From Helichrysum umbraculigerum (taxonomy: Eukaryota > Streptophyta > Magnoliopsida > Asterales > Asteraceae): 64,000 bases of DNA. Under the pieces are notes generated by a model that saw only the letters and a list, made by a program, of their open reading frames with translations, was not told the origin of the DNA and ran no database searches. Numbering within the stretch: position 1 is the first letter of the stretch; each line of letters starts with the position of its first letter. The DNA is taken from NCBI GenBank assembly GCA_949592205.1, contig CATIUR010000001.1, forward strand, positions 20,508,501 to 20,572,500. The letters run 5' to 3'. Shown here one piece after another: positions 11,783 through 23,387 of this stretch. A program made the translations under genes and the position numbers.

Positions 11783-12751
11783 AAGGACTTTTCATGCATA
11801 CACTGTGAGTCTGGGTCCGTACTAGGATACAGTGTCTAATTCCCAAAAACAATTGTGAAAATGTTATTTCATATCAAACAGTTGTATAAAGCAATAAAGC
11901 ATTTATATAATTTACTGCATGTGTTCGCATGCAGTTTCTATGTTTACACCCCTATGTTTAAAAGCATAAAACATTTGCAAAGTAGGGGCTGTGAACTCAC
12001 GGGGGTTTGCTCGGAAAGAAAGCTAGCAGCCGACAGATGTTTGCCCAAGGTGTGTTAACCTATATACAGTAAATGTATTAACATAAGTACGCGTGATTTG
12101 TTAAATCCACTTATGTTAACAGCTTGTTTGTTTGAAGGAATTGTTAATTTCTTAATATTGTAAGTCGTTGAATTCGTTGGTGACATTGTGTTGAAATATT
12201 GTCATCAATTCTTAAGTTGTATATTTTGTTAAACGTATCCACACGTATGTAATTGTGTACATAATTAAGTTTCGTTTTGTTCCCTTTGTACATATATTTG
12301 TTCTATATATGTATACGTATGTAAATATACTTGTTGTATATTATTAAGTCCTACGTTGGTAAAATGTGTAATTCGATTGTATATATATGTAAATGTATAA
12401 TCATGAGGGTCGTATGCATATATGTATATATATGTACGTATGTTTTGTATCCGTTGTTTGAGTATAACAATATATATAAGTTTTCATTTGTTAAGAAAAC
12501 GTACGATCTTAAGTATAATTCAAGTGTCGTTTGTATATATATAACATATGTTCTCATATACATTTATATATATTGTAATACGTTGTTTACGTATTTAAAA
12601 CGTTATAAGTTTTATTTGTTATAAAACTCATTAATATATTTATTCCGTTTATAGCATAAACATTATTGTTCTAACGTCGTCACGTTTGTTTATTAAGGTT
12701 CAATTGTCCCGATAAAGTAATCGTATCCAATTTCGTATTTTATACATAAAA

Positions 12752-12855
<104 letters not shown>

Positions 12856-13024
12856 CGTTCGTTCGTAGGAGTTAATTGTCCAATGTCCGTGTCTCGGATG
12901 TATCTCATTTATGTATCATTAACAGTTTACTATGTCTCGGTAATGTTTCGTACTAATTAAAATTGTTAACGGAATCGTATATGTTTAAATACCAAAAATC
13001 ATTTTGTTGTCCAAGTAAAAAGGT

Positions 13025-13532
13025 TCCACCGGATCCTTTTTAGGATCCTCCGGATCTTGTGAAATTATTAGGATCCGCCGGATCCTATGGTGGATCCGCC
13101 GGATCGTGTTTATCGTACACGGTCCATTACTCGTTCATCGTTCAAAAGTGTGCGCGTGTTCGAAGTTAGGATCCGCCGGATCCTTGAGGTGATCCGCCGG
13201 ATCTCCAGTGTCTTTTACTCGTGTATCGTATTAGTTCACAAGCCGGGTGTGCGTGTGAAGTTTGGGGATCCGCCGGATCAACCCATTGAGCCGCCGGATC
13301 AGGCAACAATTATAGTGATCCGCCGGATCAGATGATGATCCGCCGAATCAAAGCATTTTACGTGCATTTTTAGTTTTAAACTTTGATCCTCCGGATCAAA
13401 ACATTGATCCGTCAAAAATATGGGTGATCCACCGGATCACACCTATGATCCACCGGATCAGTGTGGTTTTCCAGTGATAGTTCATCGTTTTAAGGTGTGA
13501 TCCGCCGGATCACTTAGGGGATCCGCCGGATC
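13025..13532. repeat. Paired-palindrome array GATCCGCCGGATC
   Basis: About 16 copies, eight of them perfect (starts 13072, 13093, 13170, 13191, 13267, 13317, 13499, 13520). Six pairs are spaced 20-21 bp: 13072/13093, 13170/13191, 13267/13288, 13317/13337, 13426/13446, 13499/13520. Decayed copies mostly show CpG loss (for example GATCCACCGGATC). Repeated in the other LTR at 33662-34168. Confidence 0.9.
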
Positions 13533-14653
13533 CTGCATGTTTTCAGAGTCCAGATCATACAAACATGTATATAATCGACATATTTTGGTTCCTATAGTTT
13601 CTTATCATCATAACAACCATTTTTGTCAACTTAATCCAAAGTATTACACGTTTATAAGTTCAGATTTCGGATTTATATGTTTGGTTTCTTAAAAAATATA
13701 TTTTCAAGAATCATCATCATATTTGTGTGTTATATACATAGATTATGATATACAAACATGATATAAATCGAAATTCGAGTATTGAACTTGAAGAAGTAAA
13801 GTTTCCTTACAATGGATTTTGATGATGATGAAGAGGCCGTGAGTTGTTGATGATGATTATTGTTATACTTTTATTATTATTGCTATTACTTCTGCTTGTT
13901 GCTGCTTCTGATTGAAGAAGAAAAAGATGATTGAAGATGGAAATGATTGTGTGTGTGTGCCTGTGAATGATAACAGAGGGAGAAGAGGAGGGAGTAAGAA
14001 AATCAAACGAGTATGGTTTGAAACAGATACGGTCTCCTCAATTATTGAAGTTAGGTGGTTTATTTAAGCCCGTTAATTTCGAGTACGGGTATAATTATAG
14101 CTATATAAAAGTAAACATTTTATATTTTTATTTTGTAGGTGTTCTCCTGATTCGTTATTTAAATTTAGAATAATGAGATTATCATTATTTTTGATAGATG
14201 TACAATTTTGTACATTTTACTGCGCGTATTCATTTGTGCGCCAAATTTCAGTTAAATTATGATTTCATATTTTGAGGTAACGTTCTAAATACTTTCAAAC
14301 GTATAAGAAAAATAGAACTTTTATGATTTGCGATCTCTGGGTATGTTTTAAAATTGTTTCTGTTCGTTTTATAATATATTTTGTATAAAACGTATGTCTA
14401 AGTCGTTTTATCTATATGTTATAGATATATTGTGTCACTAACTTTTGTCATTTATTTTTGTCGGGTTCGTTCCGATACATTTGTACATAATTATACATAA
14501 TTACGTATTACGTAATACTTTTTGTTTAAAAGTATTTGGGCTTGCTAGGCTTACATCACAACAAAAAGTTTTGTTTAAACTTAACCAGGAAATTAGCGTA
14601 AGAATGCACATGCTTAATGTTTAATTTATACCTAATTTGGAGAGTTGTCACAT

Positions 14654-14667
14654 TCTCCCCCCGTTAG
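14654..14667 (-). other. Polypurine tract, Tekay-like element
   Basis: Read on the minus strand, AACGGGGGGAGAA sits directly before the LTR start TGTGACAA. The same tract is at 35327-35340 next to the other LTR. Confidence 0.8.
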
Positions 14668-14686
14668 GGAAATCTCGTCTTGAGAT

Positions 14687-15335
14687 TTAAGTTGTGTCGT
14701 GAGTCGCGGTCACGGGTTCAAATAGTTGAGGATACTTCTTACGCATTTCATCCTCACGTTCCCAGGTGAACTCTGGGCCTCGTTTCGAGTTCCATCGAAC
14801 TTTGACAAGTTTGATCCGACTGTTTCGGAGCTTTTGCGTTTTCGTGTCCATGACTTCCAGCGGTTCCTCCACAAAGTTGAGCTTTGCGTCGATATAGATT
14901 TCGTCCGGAGGTATGATTAACGCTTCCTCAGATAGACACTTCTTATGGTTACTCACGTAAAACATGTCGTGAATGTTACTAAGCTCCTGTGGAAGTTTAA
15001 GCTTATAAGCTACAGGACCAATCCTTGCTAGGATTTCAAAAGGTCCAATGTATCGTGGGTTCAGTTTACCACGTTTCCCAAATCGTACAACTCCTTTCCA
15101 AGGAGATACCTTGAGTAGGACTCCGTCACCTACTTGAAACTCCAAAGGTTTTCGTCTATTGTCTGCATAACTCTTTTGTCGGTCTTATGCCGTTTTCAAT
15201 CGATTAAGCACTTGAGATATTCTTGTCCATTGTTTCTTTGACTATCTCAGGACCTGATAACTGTCTGTCATCCATCCCTACCCAACAGAGTGGTGATCGG
15301 CACTTGCGTCCGTACAACGCCTCAAAAGGTGCCAT
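14687..15335 (-). pseudogene. Tekay-like integrase C-terminus with chromodomain-like tail
   Basis: Open from 15145 to 14687. It carries the GPF/Y-like part (RGKLNPRYIGPFEIL, then GPVAYKLKLP) and the end KLVKVRWNSK...FTWEREDEMRKKYPQLFE, resembling the C-terminal chromodomain of Tekay/Del integrases, which is thought to steer insertion toward heterochromatin. Upstream, between 15335 and 15145, the frame has stops (one near 15186) and joins the integrase core only after a TAA at 15336 and frame changes. A near-identical fragment of this tail lies at 35361-35613. Confidence 0.75.
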
Positions 15336-16298
15336 TTAAATGCTCGTATCGTAACTGTTGTTATACGAGAATTCGGCTAAAGGGAGGTGAACATCCCAGT
15401 TTCCTCCAAAATTAATCACACAGGCTCGTAACAAGTCCTTGAGCGTTTGAATCGTTCGCTCGCTTTGACCATCAGTTTGTGGATGGTAGGCAGTACTCAT
15501 GTCGAGTCTAGTGCCCAATGCTTGTTGCAGTGTTTGCCAGAAGCGAGAGGTGAAACGTGCATCTCTATCAGAGATGATAGACAATGGCACTCCATGTCTA
15601 GAAATTACTTCTTTTATGTAGATTCTAGCCAGTTTTTCCATCTTATCCGTTTCCTTGATGGCTAAAAAGTGAGCTGACTTTGTCAGTCGGTCGACAATCA
15701 CCCATATGGTGTCCATTCCAGATGTCATTTTTGATAGCTTCGTGATGAAGTCCATCGTGATGTGTTCCCATTTCCATTTGGGCAACTCAGGTTGTTGCAA
15801 AAGCCCAGACGGCTTTTGATATTCGGTTTTGACTTTTGCACAAGTCAGGCATTTGCTAACGTAGGTGGCAATATCTCGTTTCATACCAGGCCACCAGTAA
15901 AAGCCTTTCAAATCGTGGAGCATCTTATCTGCACCAGGATGTATCGAGTAATTGGACTTATGTGGTTCGTCCAATATCAGGCTACGTAGTTCATCAACAT
16001 AAGGAATCCAAATTCGATTCATAAAGTACAACACTCCGTTGTCTTTCATTTCAAGTTGTTTCTCCATTCCCTTGAGGGATTCATCTTTCATACGTTCTGG
16101 AGTAAAGGCCGCTTGTTGAGCGTCACGAATTTGTAGGATGAGGCTCGAGTGGATGGTCAATCCTAACGCTCGAACTCTTCGAGGCTTTACTCTTTCCTTA
16201 CGACTCAAGGCATCCGCTACTACATTAGCTTCGCCTGGATGGTACTTGATTTCACAGTCGTAATCATTCAATAGTTCAACCCAACGTCTTTGTCTCAT
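15336..16298 (-). pseudogene. Tekay-like RNase H end and integrase core
   Basis: It begins with the last RNase H segment ([18 protein letters not shown]), then the integrase zinc finger ([19 protein letters not shown]...C-x2-C) and the DDE core: first D in TMDFI, second in [11 protein letters not shown] in [11 protein letters not shown]. All catalytic residues are visible. The frame ends in a TAA (15336) where MAPFEALYG should continue. It lies in a different frame from the upstream RT, so the full pol cannot be read through. Confidence 0.85.
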
Positions 16299-16417
16299 GT
16301 TGAGTTCTTTCTGATCAAATATGTGTTGGAGACTTTTGTGATCGGTGAAAATCGTACACTATGTACCATAAAGGTAGTGTCTCCAAATCTTAAGTGCAAA
16401 AACGACTACTCCCAGTT

Positions 16418-16630
16418 CTAAGCCATGGTCGTATAGTTCTTCTCATGAACCTTCAACTGACGAGACGCATAAGCAATGACTTTGTCGTTTTGCATTAACA
16501 CGCAACCTAATCCTTGATGTGAAGCATCACAGTAGACAACAAAGTTTGCTACTCCTTCTGGTAGTGGTAGGATAGGTACGGTGCTCAGTTTTTCTTTCAA
16601 CAGTTGAAAAGCATTCTCTTGCTTCTCGCC
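16418..16630 (-). pseudogene. Tekay-like RNase H, N-terminal part
   Basis: Same frame as RT after one in-frame stop at 16631. It shows [18 protein letters not shown] with the first catalytic Asp, and [16 protein letters not shown] with the catalytic-helix start. A small deletion at the YTTHDLELG position causes a stop at 16418 and a frame change; the next part resumes at 16298. Also a stop near 16360. Confidence 0.8.
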
Positions 16631-17640
16631 CTAATTAAATTTCTTATCTTTTTGCGTTAGGGCGGTAAGTGGTTGTGCTATTTTTGAGAAGTTCTCGATG
16701 AATCGTCGGTAGTAACCGGCTAGCCCAAGAAATTGTCGTATCTCAGATGGAGTCTTTGGGGCTTCCCAATTCTTAATCGCCTCAATTTTGGATGGGTCTA
16801 CGTGAATTCCTTTGTTGTTGATCACATGACCAAGGAAATGAACCTCACGCATCCAAAATTCGCATTTAGAGAACTTAGCATAAAGCTTCTCTTTCTCTAG
16901 TAACTCCAGAATCATTCTCAGATGTTTTTCATGGTCTTCCTTCGTTCGCGAGTATATCAATATGTCATCGATAAACACAATGATGAATTTATCCAAGTAG
17001 GGTTTGCACACTCGATTCATGAGGTCCATGAATACTGCTGGAGCATTTGTCAGTCCAAACGGCATGACTAGGAACTCATAATGACCGTATCGAGTCCTAA
17101 ATGCAGTCTTTGGGATATCCTCATCCCGTACCTTCAGTTGATGGTAACCAGATCGCAGGTCGATCTTTGAGTAGTAACTTGACCCTTGCAGTTGGTCAAA
17201 CAAATCATCTATGCGTGGTAATGGGTATCGGTTTTTGATAGTCACTTTGTTCAGTTCCCGATAATCGATACACATTCGCATTGATCCATTCTTCTTTTTG
17301 ACAAACAAAACCGGAGCTCCCCAAGGTGAAAAGCTCGGTCGGATGAATCCTAAGTCCAACAGTTCTTGCAACTGTGCAGACAGTTCCTGCATCTCTGATG
17401 GAGCTAGACGATAAGGTGCACGAGCAATTGGTGCTGCTCCAGGCACTAGGTCGATATGAAATTCAACCTGCCTTGGGGGTGGCAATCCCGGTAACTCGTC
17501 AGGAAATACCCTTTGGTAATCACGCACAATAGGCACATCGTCTATGCGTCGCTCCTCAGGTTTCTTATCCACAACATGTACCAAAAATGCTTGGTACCCC
17601 TTTCGTAGATACTTGCTTTCATGCATGAAATCGTTTTCAC
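16631..17640 (-). pseudogene. Tekay-like reverse transcriptase
   Basis: 331 open codons. Linker [12 protein letters not shown]...[11 protein letters not shown], then [66 protein letters not shown] and the catalytic FIDDILIYS (about 16965-16985), then thumb ([13 protein letters not shown]). All core RT motifs look intact. It is flanked by a frameshift from protease near 17630 and a TAA at 16631, so this is the best-preserved part of a dead pol. The RT would copy the element RNA into DNA in cytoplasmic particles. Confidence 0.88.
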
Positions 17641-18066
17641 TATACGATTACTCTTTTCTCCTTGAATCATCAACATCTCTCCTGACGCTAATGGTAGCCG
17701 TACAATCTTTTCATAACATATAATCTCCGCACGGTTCAGTGACAGCCAATCCATACCAACCTTTATATCGAAGCTCCCTAGTTCTACCGGTAGTAAGTCT
17801 ATTTTGAAAGGATGGCCTTCTAACGTTAAGGTGCATCCTGGTACCATTTCTCCTGATTCAATCAATTTACCATCGGCTAGCTCTACAGTGTATTTGTTAT
17901 CTAGCTTAAGGGATTCGATCTCTAATAGTGGTCTAAACTCAGTGGACACAAAGCTTAAATCAGCACCGGAATCAAATAACACAGAAGCAAAGTGGTTGTT
18001 TACTAGAAACGTACCAGTGACCGTGTTAGGATCCTGACGTGCTTCTGGTGCTCCTAGCATGAACAC
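17640..18066 (-). pseudogene. Tekay-like aspartic protease
   Basis: Reads VFMLGAPEARQDPN, then the active site LFDSGADLSFVS (D-S-G intact, about 17965) and DIKVGMDWLS, ending in the IQGEKSNR segment typical of Tekay proteases before RT. It overlaps the end of gag by a few codons in another frame. A frameshift near 17630 sends the C-terminus out of frame relative to RT. It would mature Gag and Pol. Confidence 0.82.
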
Positions 18067-18872
18067 ACGTCCACGAGCTGGCTGGTTGTTGTTATTGTTG
18101 TTAACCCGATTGTTGTTGTTGGCTCGGTTGTTGTTGTTGTTCCACGGTTGTTTCCATTGTTGTTGCGGTTGTGGGCGTTGTTGGCGTTATGGTTTTGGTT
18201 ATTAAGTCGAGGGCAACGGTTCCGATAATTTCTCGTGTCACCACACTCAAAACACCCCTGGTTCTGACGTACAATGTTTTCCTTAGGGGTAGGGTTAACC
18301 TTACAGTTTTGGGTTTTGTGACCCCATCCCTTACAGCTGTCGCAAAACCAACACTCACCCTCATGGTGTTTGCTACACTTATCACACTTAGGTTTGTTAC
18401 CTAAGTATGGCTTCGGTTCTACAATGGTGGCATCATAAGACTTCGGATTTCCAGATCCCTTTTTGTTGGCTTGACCCTGACGGTCGTTCCACTTGCGTTT
18501 CTTATCTCCAGAACTACCAGCTTCAGCACTGCTCGGCTCAACCTTACCCGATACATTTTTCTTAGTAAGTGTCCCCATTCTGACTGCCTCGTCGGTCAGA
18601 CTCTGCGCTAAGGTAACAGCGCTCCTGAATGTGTCAGGCTTGGAGGACGTAACCAAACTCCGGATTTGTGGTGCCAGACCATATACATAACGCTCAATGC
18701 GCTTGTACTCGGGTGTTACCATATGTGGCACAAGTTGAGCTAGTTCCAGGAACCTGGTTGTATAGCCAGTGACATCAGCCCCAATCATGGCAATGTTCCA
18801 CAGCTCAGTCTCAATTTTCTGCATCTCGCTTCGAGGGCAGAATTCTTCTAACATCAGACGTTTCAATGTTTC
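18054..18872 (-). pseudogene. Tekay-like gag, 3' part
   Basis: Continues the gag that starts at 29886; the two parts are in the same frame once the copia insert and one TSD copy are removed. Shows the end of the gag domain (RLMLEEFCPRSEMQ, ETELWNIAM), a basic linker and zinc knuckles: CDSCKGWGHKTQNC is a regular CCHC, but CFECGDTRNYRNRC has Asn in place of His. A CAA/AAC repeat tract (18080-18180) gives Asn-rich protein and contains frame changes. Gag binds the element RNA. Confidence 0.82.
18868..18872. repeat. Target-site duplication GTTTC, left copy
   Basis: GTTTC here and at 29423-29427 exactly flank the LTRs of the composite copia element, showing that it integrated as one unit into the Tekay gag. 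Confidence 0.9.
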
Positions 18873-19342
18873 TGATAGTCCCGTACTTGTGTAGATCTGA
18901 TCGGATCGTATAAACAATAATAAACAATCAATAATGATTCACGAACACACAAATGATTCTCTATAATCTTTTGTATATATTCACAATTGAATAATAAAGA
19001 TTACATACACAAACACAAACTCAATTTTCTCCTCTCTGCACTCACAAAAACGGCTCTCCTATCTAGGGTTTGATCAACCCTCAAATGAAACTCTAACTCG
19101 CTATTTATACTCGACCCACTGGACCCTGCGATGTTAAGCCCAACGTCGCAGGCCCAGACCCTTGCGACGTCTGACCCGACGTCGCAGGCCCAAATACAAT
19201 GTCACCATTCTATGTATATTCTATAATTACATTTCGTTTACAGACTCGAATATACACTCTAAACACTATACATTCGTAGACTAATTGACTTTGACAATTA
19301 CAATAGTTTGACCAACTGACTGACACACAAAATGCACTAACA
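18873..19342 (-). repeat. Sirevirus-like 3' LTR (outer, left)
   Basis: 470 bp; minus-strand ends TGTTAGTGC and GGGACTATCA. Contains a TATA box (plus-strand CTATTTATA, 19101-19109) and two dyads upstream of it (19127-19150 with one mutated arm base, 19163-19186). Confidence 0.88.
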
Positions 19343-20044
19343 AACTCCCCCTTGTCAGCAGCTTGGTCAAATAAGTCTTCAATTAGTCTTCATCAACAAA
19401 CTCTTTCATGTCTTTGACAATCATAAACTCCCCCTTTGAGATAGCATGGTCTTCAAAGAAATCTTGGTGTCCAAATTCATGTGACTGACACAAATTTATC
19501 ATACAATAAGATCTTCAAACTCAGTGACCATCTCTCAATCATCAGCAGCTTCTCCGATAGAATTATCTTCACAGTCTTTGGAGAATAGCTGACATCCTTT
19601 GCATCTTCAATATTTGACTTTAACAAGATATGTGATATTGAAGAAAATAACATAGAAATAAAATCTTTTTGTATTTTTCTTCATAAATGAAAAACAAAGA
19701 ACAAAGATTAACATAAATTGGGGATATAATTGTTTTAGGTCTGCATAGAGATCATATCAGGCCAACATGCAATTATTAGGAAATAGTAAGTGTTATTTCG
19801 ATTACCAGTATATTTGTCCACTTTAAATTTACTTAGCACATTTAATACACCTAGTATAAAAATTATTTCAAGACGATTACTGGTATTGTTTTTCCACTTA
19901 AACATGTTACATCCGTGTCTGCGAGCTAACCTTTTATTATTAGTATGAATATTTCACCGTGGTCCCCACCATAGACATACCCCTTTAGCCCAGACAAGAA
20001 CATAGTTTCCAAATTTAGAAAGAATATAAGAGAATCAATTTTAA

Positions 20045-20105
20045 GAATCAAGCCAACGGTGACAGGTCTGTACTTGTGTACAACAGAGCGACATACACTT
20101 GATTC
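20045..20105 (-). other. Conserved 3' hairpin H6
   Basis: Plus-strand reading: outer stem GAATCAAG (20045-20052) with CTTGATTC (20098-20105), perfect over 8 bp; inner TGTAC (20069-20073) / GTACA (20078-20082). Inner flanks match the other copies (GGTGACAGGTC…ACAGAGCGACA). Confidence 0.8.
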
Positions 20106-20227
20106 AGGTTTAAGCAAAACCGATCGCAGTCAGACCAAACTTGATTTACTCAATTGGCGACCTTGACCAGTACCTTAAATATAAGACTTTGCAAGTACAT
20201 TGACTCACGTTTGCTTAGTTTTGAGAG

Positions 20228-20284
20228 TAAGCTGAATTGAGACCGGGTCTGCACTTACGTACAACAAAGGAATCAATCAGCTAA
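20228..20284 (-). other. Conserved 3' hairpin H7
   Basis: Outer stem AGCTGA (20230-20235) with TCAGCT (20277-20282). On the sense (minus) strand the inner stem is UGUAC / GUGCA with a G-U wobble and a GUAA (GNRA-type) loop; the wobble is only paired in the sense RNA. Confidence 0.65.
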
Positions 20285-21047
20285 CTCCCCCAAGAGATCT
20301 CAGATATACGATCTAAAAATAGAAGTATGTCAAGCTACGCTAAGGAATTAAGACTTAGAGTCGTACATCACAAGGTGTTTACCACAAGATCATAGACACG
20401 TATTTGAATTACTTCTTAATAACCCATAGACTGGTATGTATCATGCCTACCAATACATCATATGATGAAGATAATTTTCATAAAAACTGTATTAAGTATG
20501 CTAGATAAACCTACTGATACATCAAGGATAAACCTTAAAATTTCCATTTTGTGCATGTTCCCCGATGTACTATCATATCCCAAGTTGTTTTACAGACACA
20601 CAATCCAACATCTTTTCAAGAATTAAGAATCTTGCTGTTCACATTTCTGAATTTAAATAATCAGAATTTTTAATATTCAGAATTACTCCCCCTGAACAGA
20701 AAATTCTTATATCCAATCCAAAAATACTCCCCTTAAACATTAAACATATTTTTGTAATTTTTAATTGAATAAATTTCGCAACATTGCATTTCTTTGATAC
20801 TAAACAGTACAAAGAATGGCTGTTGCAAAAATAATTTAATTTAAAATAAAAGTTTCAAAACCACATATCAAGTCAATTCAAATGCCTTTTATCACTTTTA
20901 CCACCTCGAAACTTCGATAATCTCATCCATCAAAATCATCACACACGAGCACTTTGAAAACAATCTTCCAAAAATATTCACATCCTCGCAGTCACTAAAA
21001 ATATTAGCTTATAACAACCTGACTGCACCACCACAAACAATTAAACG

Positions 21048-21600
21048 TTAGTAATTATGGGACACCCAAGCCTTAATTGACTTGGGTTGTCCATGGTCAT
21101 CTGTAATCATCACATCAATGAGTTTATGATATTTTAAAAACTCAGAGGATTTCATTGATGTGTTGTTCATGGATTTGGGTTTCCAAACCTTTGTAGGTTC
21201 AGATGAGTTGTTTTCAACAATGTTGTGCTGTTGAACTTGAGGTTTACTAGGCACAACTTTGTTTACTCTTGCCATAGGTTTTGGAGAGTTTGATGCACAA
21301 CTAGATACAGGCGAATACGAACGACGCCTTGAAAAAGATTTTGAAAAAGAATTCCTGAAAGAGGAAGTTCTTGGCATCTCTCTACCAAACCTATCTAGGG
21401 ATAACAACCGACAATCCCTAATAATATGGCCCTGTTGACCACAACGAAAACAAGAACGTCTCTCAACATAAGATTGATTCCAATGAGTTCCCTCAAATCG
21501 TTTCGGTGGAGGACAATACACAGAAGGTCTATTAACAGGAACATTTGTTGAACATGCACTCTTAGGTGGACATGTTGAAGTAGATGTTCCTGAGGTTGAG
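21048..21600 (-). pseudogene. Sirevirus-like gag 3' fragment, copy A
   Basis: C-terminal gag portion with zinc knuckle CFRCGQQGHIIRDC (CCHC complete), RRSYSPVSSC basic/serine linker and end IKAWVSHNY before a TAA. About 90% like the C-terminus of the gag at 25515-28096 by eye. The upstream part is lost: at 21600 the sequence changes to antisense-compatible Athila pol. The stop codon lies in a TACTAAC-like context (21047-21053), 24 nt before a conserved TGCAG. Confidence 0.8.
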
Positions 21601-22637
21601 ATCCGCACAAACGTGGAATAAATACGGTTCCTCCCAGAAATAATGCTTCAAGTTAGAGAAAAATTTGCTTTTCTCTTGGTGACTCATGCCCTTCCTCAAA
21701 ACGCCACCAACCAAATAGTTTGCCAAGTCGGCATACCATGGTGCCTCATCCTCCTGTTCATCACCTACCTGCAAAAGAAATTCCTCGGGAAAGGAATCAT
21801 CAATATTAGTATCGCCTTGCTTATCAAGATGTGGATTTTCCAATCTTGACAAGTGGTCGGCGGCAAGGTTCTCGGCACCTCTCTTATCCTTGATTTCAAT
21901 GTCAAATTCTTGCAAGAGAAGAATCTAACGAATAAGACGCGGTTTAGCGTCTTGTTTGGCAAAGAGATATTTGAGAGCCGAGTAATCGGTGAAAACTACG
22001 GTTTTAGATAGCACAAGATATTGCCTAAATTTGTCAAAGGCAAATACAACCGCAAGCAACTCTTTTTCGGTCGTGGTGTAGTTTTGTTGGGCCCCATTCA
22101 AGGTTTTGCTAGCAAAGTAAATAGGTTTGAAATGTTTATCAATCCTTTGTCCTAGGACGGCTCCTACGGCAAAGTCGCTTGCATCACACATGAGTTCAAA
22201 CGGTTGGGACCAATCTGGGGAGACTATGATAGGTGCGTTGGTCAAATGGTCTTTAAGGGTCGAAAATGCACTCAAACATGGTCCATCAAACACAAAAGGG
22301 GCATCCTTTTCAAGTAGCCTAGTCATTGGACGGGTGATCTTCGAAAAATCCTTAATGAATCTACGGTAAAAACCGGCATGACCAAGAAAACTTCTAATGC
22401 CCTTAACATTGGTCGGTGGAGGTAATTTGGCAATAACATCAATCTTAGCCCTATCAACTTCAATTCCTAAGCCCGACACCTTGTGTCCCAATACAATACC
22501 CTCTTTCACCATAAAATGGCATTTTTCCCAATTCAACACTAGGTGGGCTTTCTCACATCTCTCCAACATTTTATCCAAATTGTTCAAGCAAGAATCAAAT
22601 GAGTTGCCAAAAACCGAAAAATCATCCATGAAGATAC
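21601..22637 (-). pseudogene. Captured Athila pol fragment (RT, RNase H, start of integrase)
   Basis: Two frames join near 21925: [18 protein letters not shown] (RT active site), [29 protein letters not shown] and [18 protein letters not shown] (RNase H), then [15 protein letters not shown] and FFSNLKHYFWEEPYLF. It starts in mid-RT just before the YMDD-type motif and ends before the integrase zinc finger. It is a gypsy sequence lying inside a copia element, colinear with its sense strand. Similar to but distinct from the Athila pol at 9485-11782 (for example EKELLAVV against ENELLAVV). Confidence 0.85.
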
Positions 22638-23387
22638 GAACAGACCTTGGAAACAGACCTCACCCGAACGGGTATGCATACTCACCCGAACGGGTATGCA
22701 TCTTCATCGTGTGTGATAACTTCAAACGGGCACAATTTTTATTAAGTGATGGAACTAAGATTTTGACACATGATTTTACTCCGAATTCAGATTTCGATGC
22801 ATTTTTATTAAAGCAATATACATAGAAATAAAAAATTTTCGAGCTGACCTGGCACCTCGACCCCAGCCAGGGGCCAGCCACTTGGACCCCGCCAGGGGTT
22901 GCCACCCCTGGGACCCCGCTAACCAGGGGCGCTGCCCCCGGACCCCCGTACATAATTTCATACATTACTAAACATACGATACGATTTATACTCGAAACAA
23001 ATATACTTTTATAAGTACACGATCATTCAAACATAATAATAATAATTGAAGATTATTATTTCAATCCGTCACCAACGGGCCGCACATATTTTCAAACTCA
23101 AACTTAAACATTAACCAATCGATTTGGACATAACTAGTTTACGGAATAATTAGCATAGATGATCTGTTGAGACATCTAATCATCAAAACCTTGCGCATTT
23201 AATACACCCCGTAGGTTTCAGTCGTGGAAGACGACATCATTTTCCTTGTGTACAATCATTAGTACTTGATAGCATCTCATTAGGCTCAGGTAAGTGTCAT
23301 AGCCCTTTTTTAAATGCTTTTAGCTAGGGGTGAGATACATGCTCATTTTGTTTTACATGTGAACACAAGTATCAAAACATCGTTATA
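22638..23387 (+). repeat. Tekay-like LTR fragment, inverted relative to the others
   Basis: No ORF. Its end (about 23280-23375) is the reverse complement of the ATGTAAAACA…CTCACC block of the solo LTR (about 6058-6126), so it is an LTR fragment in plus orientation. It begins with two ACCCGAACGGGT palindromes (22662-22673, 22684-22695) and contains a GC-rich CCAGGGGCGCTGCCCCCGG block (22860-22950). Confidence 0.6.
22662..22695. repeat. Palindrome pair ACCCGAACGGGT
   Basis: Two copies 22 bp apart, each followed by ATGCAT. It lies at the same relative place as the palindrome arrays of the other Tekay-like LTRs, but with unrelated sequence. Confidence 0.7.

Larger units (their letters stand above)
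19343..21047 (-). other. 3' noncoding region of Sirevirus-like element, copy A
   Basis: No ORF. It holds several GGGGGAG-type purine tracts on the sense strand (plus-strand complements at 19343-19353, about 19430, 20286, 20683, 20724), as in the multiple-PPT signature of Sireviruses; the one at 19343 adjoins the LTR and is the likely functional PPT. It includes hairpins H6 and H7 and a stretch (about 19860-20560) that aligns by eye with the Athila 3' noncoding region at 55880-56570. Confidence 0.7.

Noticed and set aside
11855..12624. Short ORFs at 11855-12058 and 12331-12624, repeated at 32528 and 33095
   Set aside because: They lie inside the two Tekay LTR copies and are conserved only because the LTRs are; no start context or domain.
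13025..13532. CRISPR-like regular repeats
   Set aside because: Short palindromes with variable spacers in a plant LTR; no cas genes and repeats of only 13 bp.
22860..22960. GC-rich block as a possible host promoter or organellar insert
   Set aside because: The CCAGGGGCGCTGCCCCCGG pattern is a short inverted repeat inside an LTR fragment; no adjoining gene or organellar sequence seen.
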